Shown here: positions 5,396 to 11,902 of the stretch, in pieces
How positions within the stretch are numbered: position 1 is the stretch's first letter
Layout of the letters: the number at the start of each line of letters is the position of its first letter
NCBI GenBank assembly: GCA_041178545.1
Contig: JBEGVB010000083.1
Span: 1 to 11,902 of the forward strand
Length of the DNA stretch: 11,902 nucleotides
From: JBEATZ01 sp041178545
GTDB taxonomy: Bacteria; Planctomycetota; UBA1135; UBA2386
Reading direction: 5' to 3'
Translations under genes and position numbers: made by a program
Notes under the pieces: generated by a model
What the model was told of the DNA's origin: nothing
Seen by the model: only the letters and a program-made list of their open reading frames with translations
Databases searched by the model: none

Positions 5396-8353
5396 ATGCG
5401 CACGAACCCCCTCGCCGGCCTCGCGTTGCTCCTGGTCCCGTCCGTCGCCACCGCCCAGCAACCGGGCTGGCCGCTGTCGATGGACTTCGGCCCGTTCCTG
5501 ATGGCGACCTTCGACGGGGGCGGCACCTCGGGGTTCACCCACAAGGGCGCGGTGGTCAAGCTGGGCGATGCGGGTGCCGTGTCGTTCGACACCGAGATGC
5601 TGCGCATGTCCGCAGCGTGGGTCGACGGCTGGTTGCAGCTCCGCGGCACTGCGTACGACGGCTCGCACGGCCCGATGCCCAAGCTGCGCGGCCGCAAGGT
5701 CGCCGAGACGCGGCTGCTGCCCGGCTGGGCCAAGGACGGATCGTTTGCCGACCCGCGCAAGGTGCCGTACGGCCCGGTGCCGAAGGACTGGGGCGCGTGG
5801 CGCGGCGTGTGGCTGCACGGCAACGACGTGGTGCTCGGCTACACGGTGGGCGGCATGGAGGTGCTGGAGCAGTACGGCATCGAGGGTGAGGGCACGGGCC
5901 GCGTGATCGCACGCACCATGGAGATCGGTCCCTCCGACCGCGAGCAGGTGATGGTGGTGCTCGATGGGCCCGACGGCAGCGCGGGCACCGCGGTGGCGGG
6001 CAGTGCACAGCCGGCCGTCGAGCTGCGTTGGCCCGCGCCCACGCCCGGGCTGGTGGAACTGGACGCGGACACGAGCCGCTGGGAGGGGCTCTCGATGGGC
6101 GCGCCCACGGCAGGCGACCTGCTCGACCTGTCGAGCGGCACGGGCGCGGTGATCCGCTTCGTGCCCGGATTCGCCGTCGCGCACGGGGTCAAGCTCGACC
6201 CGTCGAAGCCCGTCGACGAGAAGCTGCTGGCGCTGCCGAGGTTGCAGGACGGCAAGGCGGCCAAGACCTCGGACGACTGGGAACACAGCGTCTGGTTCGA
6301 CAAGTACAAGGTCGGTGACGAGGAGACCGACGACGGTCGCTTCCACGTGGACCTGCGCAAGGCCGTGGACGTGTCGCGCATCAACACCTTCACCTGGCAC
6401 AAGGCCTACCGCTCGATCCAGCAGTACAAGGTGTACGGGTCCGACGCCGAGGTCCCGCCCGCACCCGAGGCAGTCGACCCGGCTGCTGTCGGCTGGAAGC
6501 TGGTTGCCGACGTGGACACCGAGAGCCTTGGCCAGGGCGACCGCCATGGCGTGGGCATCGCACGCGCGGGCGGGCTCGGCCGCATGCGCCACCTGCTGTT
6601 CACCGTGCGCAGCGGCAGCGCGTTCTTCAGCGAGGTGGACGTGTTCGGCGGCGAGGTGGTTGCTGCCGTCGACTCCCGGCCGCGGCAGGGCGACCGCGCA
6701 ATCGCGGCCCTGCAGTCGGCAGTGCCCGGCGTGACGATTGCCGCCGACGGAGCGCGCATCGTGATGAAGGTGGCGCCGCACAAGGACACGTTGCGCGTCA
6801 AGCTGCTGCTGGGCGGCGGCGACGACGAACAGGTGCGTGCCTCGCTCGCGCAGGCAGCCACCAGCCCACAGGCCCGTGCCCTCGCGCCGCTCACCAAGGG
6901 CGGCCCGTCGCGCTGGGGTGATCCCATCGTGACCAAGGGCGTGCGTGCCGCGGACGAGGACGCCTACGTGGTCGACACGGTCACGATCCCGTTCGAGAAC
7001 CGCTACGGCTCCCGCATGCGCACTGGCGCGTTCGACTTCTTCGCCGACGGCCGTGCCGCGGTGAGCACGTGGAATGGCGACGTGTGGGTGGTGTCGGGCA
7101 TCGACGGCAACCTCCAGCGTGTCGAGTGGAAGCGCTTTGCCACCGGCCTGTACGACCCGCTCGGCCTGCGCATCGTCGACGGCACCGTGTACGTGCACGG
7201 CCGCGACGGCATCACGCGCCTGCACGACCTCAACGGTGACGGCGAGGCCGACCACTACGAGTGCTTCAACAACGAGGTCTGCGTGACGCCGAACTTCCAC
7301 GAGTTCGCGTTCGACCTGCAGACCGACCCCGAGGGCAACTTCTACTTCAGCAAGGGTGCGCCGGTGCGCGGTGGCGGCCGCGGCTTCGAGACCATCGCGC
7401 CGCACCACGGCACCCTGATGCGCGTGGCGAAGGACGGCTCGCGGCTCGACGTCGTCGCATCGGGCCTGCGCGCGCCCAACGGCATCGGCATCAGTCCCGA
7501 CGGCACGGTACTCACCTCCGGCGACAACGAGGGCACCTTCATGCCGCGCTGCCGCATCAACTGGATCACCAAGCCGGGCTACTACGCAGGTGTTCGCGAC
7601 ACCGCGCACCGCGCCGACGTGCCCGAGCAGCCGGACCTGCCGCTGTGCTGGATGCCGATGGACGTGGACAACAGCTCCGGCGGCCAGACGTGGGTGACCA
7701 GCGACCGCTGGGGCCCGCTGCAGGGTCGCATGCTGCACCTGAGCTACGGCACGTGCGGCCTGTACCTCGTGCTCAAGGAGCCGGGGGACGACGTGGTGCA
7801 GGGCGGTGTCGTGCGCTTCCCGACGAGCTTCTCGTCGAGCTGCATGCGCGGCCGCTTCAGCCCCGTGGACGGCCAGCTCTACGTGGTCGGCCTGCAGGGC
7901 TGGCAGACGAGTGCGGCGCGCGAGGGTGGCTTCCACCGCGTGCGCTGGACCGGCAAGCCGCTCACCATGCCGGTGGGGCTCAAGACGTCCGACAAGGGCG
8001 TGTACCTCACCTTTGCCGAGCCGCTCGACCGCGAGCTGGCGGAGGACGTGGAGAGCTACGGCGTCGAGATCTGGAACTACCTGTACTCGCCCAACTACGG
8101 CTCGCCGGAGCTGTCGCTCCTGCACCCGGAGCGCAAGGTCGAGCAGGGCAAGCCCAACCGCGACCCGCTCAAGGTCACGGGTGCCAGCCTGTCGGCCGAC
8201 GGCCGCACGGTGTTCCTCGCCGTGGAGGGCATGCGCCCTGTGATGCAGATGAAGGTGTCCTACAACCTGGAGACCAAGGACGGTGACCGCGCGAAGGGCG
8301 AGGTGCACAACTCGATCCACGTGTTGCGTCCCGACCAGGGCATGCCCAAGTGA
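5396..8353 (+). CDS. Exported DUF6797-like / discoidin-like / beta-propeller protein
   Basis: A 985-residue exported protein. Residues 1-20 are a signal peptide ending ATA before QQPGW. Residues about 25-190 look like DUF6797 (MDFGPFLMATF, AAWVDGWLQLRG, LHGNDVVLGYTVGG), a domain I associate with PVC-group bacteria. About 310-420 resemble a discoidin (F5/8-type) fold (FHVDLRKAVDVSRINTFTWH to FFSEVDVFGG), which often binds sugars. About 520-852 form a sugar-dehydrogenase-like beta-propeller (PNFHEFAFDLQTDPEGNFYF, GLRAPNGIGISPDG). It contains an EF-hand-like calcium loop, DLNGDGEADHYE (611-622, nt 7226-7261). About 856-985 are an Ig-like end domain (VYLTFAEPLD, WNYLYSPNYG). There is no CXXCH, so it carries no c-type heme; no cofactor site is certain. 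The ATG at 5396 is chosen for the signal peptide. The gene is 24 nt upstream of the pentaheme cytochrome, its likely partner. A carbohydrate-linked dehydrogenase role is inference. Confidence 0.8.
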   Translation: MRTNPLAGLALLLVPSVATAQQPGWPLSMDFGPFLMATFDGGGTSGFTHKGAVVKLGDAGAVSFDTEMLRMSAAWVDGWLQLRGTAYDGSHGPMPKLRGRKVAETRLLPGWAKDGSFADPRKVPYGPVPKDWGAWRGVWLHGNDVVLGYTVGGMEVLEQYGIEGEGTGRVIARTMEIGPSDREQVMVVLDGPDGSAGTAVAGSAQPAVELRWPAPTPGLVELDADTSRWEGLSMGAPTAGDLLDLSSGTGAVIRFVPGFAVAHGVKLDPSKPVDEKLLALPRLQDGKAAKTSDDWEHSVWFDKYKVGDEETDDGRFHVDLRKAVDVSRINTFTWHKAYRSIQQYKVYGSDAEVPPAPEAVDPAAVGWKLVADVDTESLGQGDRHGVGIARAGGLGRMRHLLFTVRSGSAFFSEVDVFGGEVVAAVDSRPRQGDRAIAALQSAVPGVTIAADGARIVMKVAPHKDTLRVKLLLGGGDDEQVRASLAQAATSPQARALAPLTKGGPSRWGDPIVTKGVRAADEDAYVVDTVTIPFENRYGSRMRTGAFDFFADGRAAVSTWNGDVWVVSGIDGNLQRVEWKRFATGLYDPLGLRIVDGTVYVHGRDGITRLHDLNGDGEADHYECFNNEVCVTPNFHEFAFDLQTDPEGNFYFSKGAPVRGGGRGFETIAPHHGTLMRVAKDGSRLDVVASGLRAPNGIGISPDGTVLTSGDNEGTFMPRCRINWITKPGYYAGVRDTAHRADVPEQPDLPLCWMPMDVDNSSGGQTWVTSDRWGPLQGRMLHLSYGTCGLYLVLKEPGDDVVQGGVVRFPTSFSSSCMRGRFSPVDGQLYVVGLQGWQTSAAREGGFHRVRWTGKPLTMPVGLKTSDKGVYLTFAEPLDRELAEDVESYGVEIWNYLYSPNYGSPELSLLHPERKVEQGKPNRDPLKVTGASLSADGRTVFLAVEGMRPVMQMKVSYNLETKDGDRAKGEVHNSIHVLRPDQGMPK

Positions 8354-8377
8354 TCGTCCACGGATGGTGGTGAGACC

Positions 8378-10435
8378 ATGATGCGCGTCGTAGCACTCGT
8401 GTTCGCTGGCTGGAGCGCAGCCGGTTGGTTCGCAGCGGGAGGCACGGAGGCGGCTGTCGCCCCGGTGGCAGCCCAGGACCCGACGGTGAGCCAGGTCACG
8501 CAAGGCCTGAAGGTCACGTGGGAGCCGGTGGTCGCCGAGAAGCGGCAGAAGGAAGGGGCGCACAGCTACCGCGCCCGCTTGCTGTCGCTGCACGTGGACA
8601 AGGGTGAGTCGCCCACCCCGCTGCTGTCGCCGGGGATGTTCCGTGCGACGTTCGAGGGCTCGATCCCCGTGCCGGTGCGCGAGCGCTACACGTTCCGCGT
8701 GTTCGGCCGCGGGTCGGTGGAGATGAAGCTCAACGGCGAGGTGGTGGTGCAGGGACGGTTGCGTCCCGACCGCGCCGTCGAGTCGCAGTCCGTGCGGCTC
8801 AAGAAGGGCGAGAACGAACTGTTCGTCCAGTTCGACAGCACGGCGTTCGGCGAGGGGTCGCTGCAGGTGCAGTGGATGTCGCCGGAGTTCACCTGGGAGC
8901 CTGTGCCGCCCGCCTTCCTGCGCAGCAGGCTCACGGACGAGGCCATCGCCCGCGGCGAGCAGATGCGCCATGGCCAGCAGTTGTTCGCATCGAACCAGTG
9001 CGCGAGCTGCCACCTACCCATCCGTCCGCTCGGCGAGTCTGCGGAAGGCGAGCTGGAGGCGAAGGGTCCCGACCTGCAGACGGCAGGTGCGCGCATCCGG
9101 CCTGCTTGGCTCAAGGGGTGGCTCGACAACCCGCACGCCATGCGCACCGAGGCGCGCATGCCCGACCTCGGGTTGTCGGCACAGGAGATCGATCACCTTG
9201 CCGCATGGATCCACTCGACCTCCAAGCCGTTGCCGGACCTGGCCTTCACGGCCGAGGACGCGGAGCGGGGGGCAGGCCTGTTCCTCGAGCGCGGTTGCGT
9301 CGCGTGCCACGTTGCACCCAAGGGGGCGCGCGAGGATGCCGCGCTGGGCGACCGCATCCACCTCGGGTTCGTCCCGCAGAAGTGGCACCATGCCGCGCTC
9401 GTCGCGTACCTCGAGGACCCGCACCGCGACTACGCCGACAACCGGATGCCCAACCTGAAGCTGTCGCCCGAGGATGCGCGTGCGCTCGCAGCGCACCTGG
9501 TGGCCGGGCACGTGGCTGCGGCCGATGAGGCCCCGCGCGGCGACGCGAAGGAGGGCTTCCGCATCGCACTGGCCAAGGGCTGCGTGCGCTGCCACGACAT
9601 GGGCACCACGGAGGACAACTCCAACTTCCGTCGCCTCGAGGAGATCAAGCCCGAGGGTGGCTGCCTCGACGCGCCGGGCGGCAAGGTGCCGGACTTCTCG
9701 CTCACGGCAGGGGAAGTGGCGGCCCTCAAGTTGTTCCTGCCCCACGCGCAGGATGCTTCGTACCGCCGTGCCCCGCTCGACCACCTCGCGCGCTCGCTCA
9801 CCGCGCAGCGTTGCACCTCGTGCCACGGACTCGACGGCAAGGCATCGGTGTGGGCACAGGTGGTGGAGAAGCTCGGGGCGGACACGCCCGTGATGCCCGA
9901 GCAGGACCCGGTCGCACAGGGCGTCCCCGCGCTCACGTGGGTCGGCGGCAAGCTGCAGCCCTCGTGGATCAGCCGCTTCCTGCGCGGTGAGCAGGCTTCG
10001 GTGCGCCCGTGGATGCACGCGCGGATGCCCGCCTTCGCGCGCGAGGGCGCCTCGCTCGCAGAAGGGCTCGTGCACGAGCACGGCTTCACGATGGAGGACG
10101 AGGACCTCGGTGCCTCCAACGCGGCCATGGCGGTCCACGGGCAGAAGCTGGTGAAGATGGGCGAGGGGTTCGGCTGCGTGCAGTGCCACGGCGTGGGCAA
10201 GCAGCCCCCGGTGCAGGTGTTCGAGCGGCAGGGCGTGAACTTCGCGGACTCGGTCAAGCGCCTGCGCAAGAGCTACTTCACGCGCTGGATGGCGGACCCG
10301 CCCCGCATCGACGCCGACTCGCGCATGCCCAAGTACGCGGATGCCAAGGGCAAGACCGCCTTCGGCGACGTGCTGGATGGCGATGCCGCCAAGCAGTTCG
10401 AGGCGGTCTGGGAGTGGATGCTCACGCTGAAGTGA
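8378..10435 (+). CDS. Exported PA14-domain pentaheme cytochrome c
   Basis: A 685-residue exported electron carrier. An N-terminal leader (about 1-32) precedes a PA14-like domain (about 43-175: GMFRATFEGSIPVPVRERYT, MKLNGEVVVQG), usually a ligand-binding beta-barrel. Five c-type heme sites follow: CASCH (208-212), CVACH (307-311), CVRCH (402-406), CTSCH (479-483) and CVQCH (600-604). Likely distal Met ligands lie in RMP motifs at M261, M357, M550 and M650. The third domain has V437 (KVPDFSL) at the equivalent place, so that heme may be ligated differently. Heme attachment must occur outside the cytoplasm, agreeing with the leader. GGTGAG at 8369-8374 is 6 nt before the second ATG (8381), so translation may start at Met2. 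It probably accepts electrons from, or docks with, the propeller protein encoded 24 nt upstream; that pairing is inferred. Confidence 0.92.
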   Translation: MMRVVALVFAGWSAAGWFAAGGTEAAVAPVAAQDPTVSQVTQGLKVTWEPVVAEKRQKEGAHSYRARLLSLHVDKGESPTPLLSPGMFRATFEGSIPVPVRERYTFRVFGRGSVEMKLNGEVVVQGRLRPDRAVESQSVRLKKGENELFVQFDSTAFGEGSLQVQWMSPEFTWEPVPPAFLRSRLTDEAIARGEQMRHGQQLFASNQCASCHLPIRPLGESAEGELEAKGPDLQTAGARIRPAWLKGWLDNPHAMRTEARMPDLGLSAQEIDHLAAWIHSTSKPLPDLAFTAEDAERGAGLFLERGCVACHVAPKGAREDAALGDRIHLGFVPQKWHHAALVAYLEDPHRDYADNRMPNLKLSPEDARALAAHLVAGHVAAADEAPRGDAKEGFRIALAKGCVRCHDMGTTEDNSNFRRLEEIKPEGGCLDAPGGKVPDFSLTAGEVAALKLFLPHAQDASYRRAPLDHLARSLTAQRCTSCHGLDGKASVWAQVVEKLGADTPVMPEQDPVAQGVPALTWVGGKLQPSWISRFLRGEQASVRPWMHARMPAFAREGASLAEGLVHEHGFTMEDEDLGASNAAMAVHGQKLVKMGEGFGCVQCHGVGKQPPVQVFERQGVNFADSVKRLRKSYFTRWMADPPRIDADSRMPKYADAKGKTAFGDVLDGDAAKQFEAVWEWMLTLK

Positions 10436-10442
10436 GCGTCCG
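10415..10442 (+). terminator. 11-bp stem-loop spanning the cytochrome stop codon
   Basis: Bases 10415-10425 pair with 10432-10442 around the 6-nt loop GCTGAA. The inner core GCTCAC/GTGAGC is perfect, and the whole stem has two G-U wobbles. The TGA stop (10433-10435) is in the 3' arm. No T-run follows. Only 18 nt separate this gene from the convergent RND gene, whose transcript would meet the same hairpin (with two A-C mismatches) 11 nt past its stop, so it may act in both directions. Confidence 0.45.
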
Positions 10443-10453
10443 ACCCCAGTGCT

Positions 10454-11902
10454 TCACGTGGTCTCGGTGGGCTGCGTCGCTGCAGTGGGTTCGGTTGTCG
10501 GTCCCGCCTGCACGGCCGGACGGCGGCCGTAGAGCCAGTTCCACCCGTTGCGGATGTCCTCCAGCACGAGGTACATCGCCGGCACCAGGAAGAGGCTGAC
10601 CAGCGTCGCGAACATCACGCCGAAGCCGAGCGAGATCGCCATGGGGATGAGGAAGCGCGCCTGCAGGCTCTTCTCCATCAGCAGCGGCGCGAGGCCGCCG
10701 AAGGTGGTGAGCGAGGTCAGCATGATCGGCCGGAAGCGCTGTGCGCCTGCGCTGCGTACGGCGTCCAGCAGGCTGTGGTGCCGCCCGCGCTCCTGGTTGA
10801 CCCAGTCCACCAGCACGATGTTGTCGTTCACCACGACGCCTGCGAGCGCCACCACGCCGAAGAGCGAGAGGATGCTCAGGTCGAAGCCCGTGATCATGTG
10901 GCCCGCCACCGCGCCCACCAGGCCGAAGGGGATGGCGGTCATGATGAGGAGCGGCTGCAGGTAGCTGTTGAGCGGCACCGCGATGAGGGCGTAGATGGCG
11001 AACAGTGCGAGGGCAAAGCCTGCACCCAGCCCCGCGAGCAGCTCGCGGCGCTTCTTCTGGTCGCCCTCGAAGCCCCACGACAGTCCGTTGTACTGGGCCA
11101 CGAGGGCAGGCAGCACGCTGGTGCGCAGGTCGCGGTTGACGGCCTCCGCGTCTGCTGCGGGGTCGCCTTCGTCGATCTGGCCGCCGATGCGGATCACGCG
11201 CTTGCGGTCGACGCGCTGGATGGACGAGTACGAGCGGCTGCGTTCGACCTCGGCCACTTCTGCAAACGGCACCTCGGCGCCCTGGGGCGTGCGGATCCGC
11301 ATGGTCTCGAGGTCCTGCAGCGACTTCCTGCCGGCCTCGGGGTAGCGCACCATGACGCGCACGTCGTCGCGGCCGCGCTGCACGCGCTGGGCCTCCTCGC
11401 CGTAGAACGCCTGCCGCACCTGGCGGGCAAGGTCCTGCTGCGTGAGGCCGAGCGCCTCTGCCGTCGGCTTGATGCGGAGCTTGAGCTCCTCCTTGCCGAC
11501 CTTGTAGCTGTCGGAGACGTCGAGCACGGCAGGGTACCGGGCGACGAGCGTCTTGAGGTCTGCTGCGGCTGCGCGCAGCACGTCCATGTCCTCGTGGTAC
11601 AGCTCGACGTCGACGTCCTTGCCGGTGGTGAAGAGCGACGAGGTGAAGCTGAGCTCGGTGGCGTCCGCGACCGGGCCGACGCGCTCGCGCAGCATGGTGA
11701 GGATGGATTCCGATCCGAGGGTGCGCAGCTCCGACGGCAGCAGCTGGATGTTGAGCTCGGCGAGGTGGGATCCGCTGGCGCCCTGGGCATCCCGCTGGCC
11801 GGCGTTGCGCGCCTGCTCCACGGCGTACGGCTGCTCGCCGACCGTCGCGAGCATGTGCTGGAACAAGGGCCTGTCGCCGTGCGGGTGGCTCGTGTCCAGT
11901 TC
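10454..11902 (-). CDS. RND efflux pump permease, C-terminal half (5' end cut by window)
   Basis: The frame stays open to the right edge (482 residues seen), so the true start is beyond 11902; the first in-frame start-like codon (TTG at 11866) is not the real start. It is the second half of an AcrB/HAE1-type resistance-nodulation-division transporter, a proton-driven inner-membrane pump that works with a periplasmic adaptor and an outer-membrane channel. Visible residues 88-280 are porter and docking segments (ELKLRIKPTAEALGLTQQDL, PQGAEVPFAEVAEVERS). Five membrane helices follow, matching TM8-TM12: about 288-311, 316-338, 341-366, 392-410 and 417-448. The fragment includes GVVALAGVVVNDNIVLVDW and ends YLVLEDIRNGW, both typical. 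A short Thr/Pro-rich tail closes the protein. Proton-relay residues in TM4 lie outside the window, and substrate cannot be told. Confidence 0.92.
   Translation of the reverse strand, partial: ELDTSHPHGDRPLFQHMLATVGEQPYAVEQARNAGQRDAQGASGSHLAELNIQLLPSELRTLGSESILTMLRERVGPVADATELSFTSSLFTTGKDVDVELYHEDMDVLRAAAADLKTLVARYPAVLDVSDSYKVGKEELKLRIKPTAEALGLTQQDLARQVRQAFYGEEAQRVQRGRDDVRVMVRYPEAGRKSLQDLETMRIRTPQGAEVPFAEVAEVERSRSYSSIQRVDRKRVIRIGGQIDEGDPAADAEAVNRDLRTSVLPALVAQYNGLSWGFEGDQKKRRELLAGLGAGFALALFAIYALIAVPLNSYLQPLLIMTAIPFGLVGAVAGHMITGFDLSILSLFGVVALAGVVVNDNIVLVDWVNQERGRHHSLLDAVRSAGAQRFRPIMLTSLTTFGGLAPLLMEKSLQARFLIPMAISLGFGVMFATLVSLFLVPAMYLVLEDIRNGWNWLYGRRPAVQAGPTTEPTAATQPTETT

Noticed and set aside
5366..9013. 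Very long minus-strand open frame (about 1215 codons)
   Set aside because: It mirrors the propeller and cytochrome genes, is rich in His/Arg/Ala/Val without domains, and opposes two genes with strong family evidence including five CXXCH motifs.
9014..10189. Minus-strand open frame opposite the cytochrome gene
   Set aside because: It is a shadow of the multiheme gene: no leader, no motif, and the composition of reversed GC-rich codons.
1..11902. CRISPR arrays, tRNA or rRNA genes, insertion sequences, phage genes
   Set aside because: I looked for direct repeats with spacers, tRNA-like ends, transposase or integrase motifs and saw none; coding style is uniform across the window.

Overview
The window is very GC-rich, densely coded DNA from one bacterial chromosome. 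I read it as an uncultured member of the Planctomycetota, or a relative in the PVC superphylum. The best clues are a large exported DUF6797-like/beta-propeller protein beside a PA14-containing multiheme cytochrome c, many exported proteins of unknown role, and a start-site style with few clear Shine-Dalgarno sites. This assignment is inference; there is no rRNA or other marker gene here.

Layout. Positions 1-1812 (minus) hold most of a secreted protein that runs off the left edge: signal peptide, long Pro/Ser/Lys-Pro low-complexity stalk, a block extraordinarily rich in Tyr, Trp and Cys, then TPR units. Its frame has no stop inside the window. Positions 2034-3620 (minus) encode an exported N-acyl-D-amino-acid deacylase with all expected metal ligands. 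From a 60-bp divergent spacer the plus strand carries a DUF502 membrane protein (3681-4292) and, 10 nt later, a Tat-exported glycosylasparaginase-family Ntn hydrolase (4303-5283). After a 112-bp gap come a 985-residue exported DUF6797/discoidin/propeller protein (5396-8353) and, 24 nt later, an exported pentaheme cytochrome c with an N-terminal PA14-like domain (8378-10435). The window closes with the C-terminal half of an RND efflux pump (10454-11902, minus), convergent with the cytochrome gene and entering from beyond the right edge.

How the genes may work together. Two themes appear. One is exported hydrolysis of unusual amide bonds (N-acyl-D-amino acids and N-glycosylated asparagine), with genes on either side of the DUF502 gene. 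The other is a two-gene redox cassette in which the propeller protein, which has no heme site of its own, could bind or oxidise a substrate and pass electrons to the five-heme partner. No mobile element, CRISPR array, tRNA or rRNA was seen. The most unusual items are the Tyr/Trp/Cys block of the first gene, the separate propeller/pentaheme pair in which the third heme domain has Val where the others have a Met ligand, a recurring TANNNT-GCGCC motif just before three starts, and a strong hairpin built over the cytochrome stop codon.
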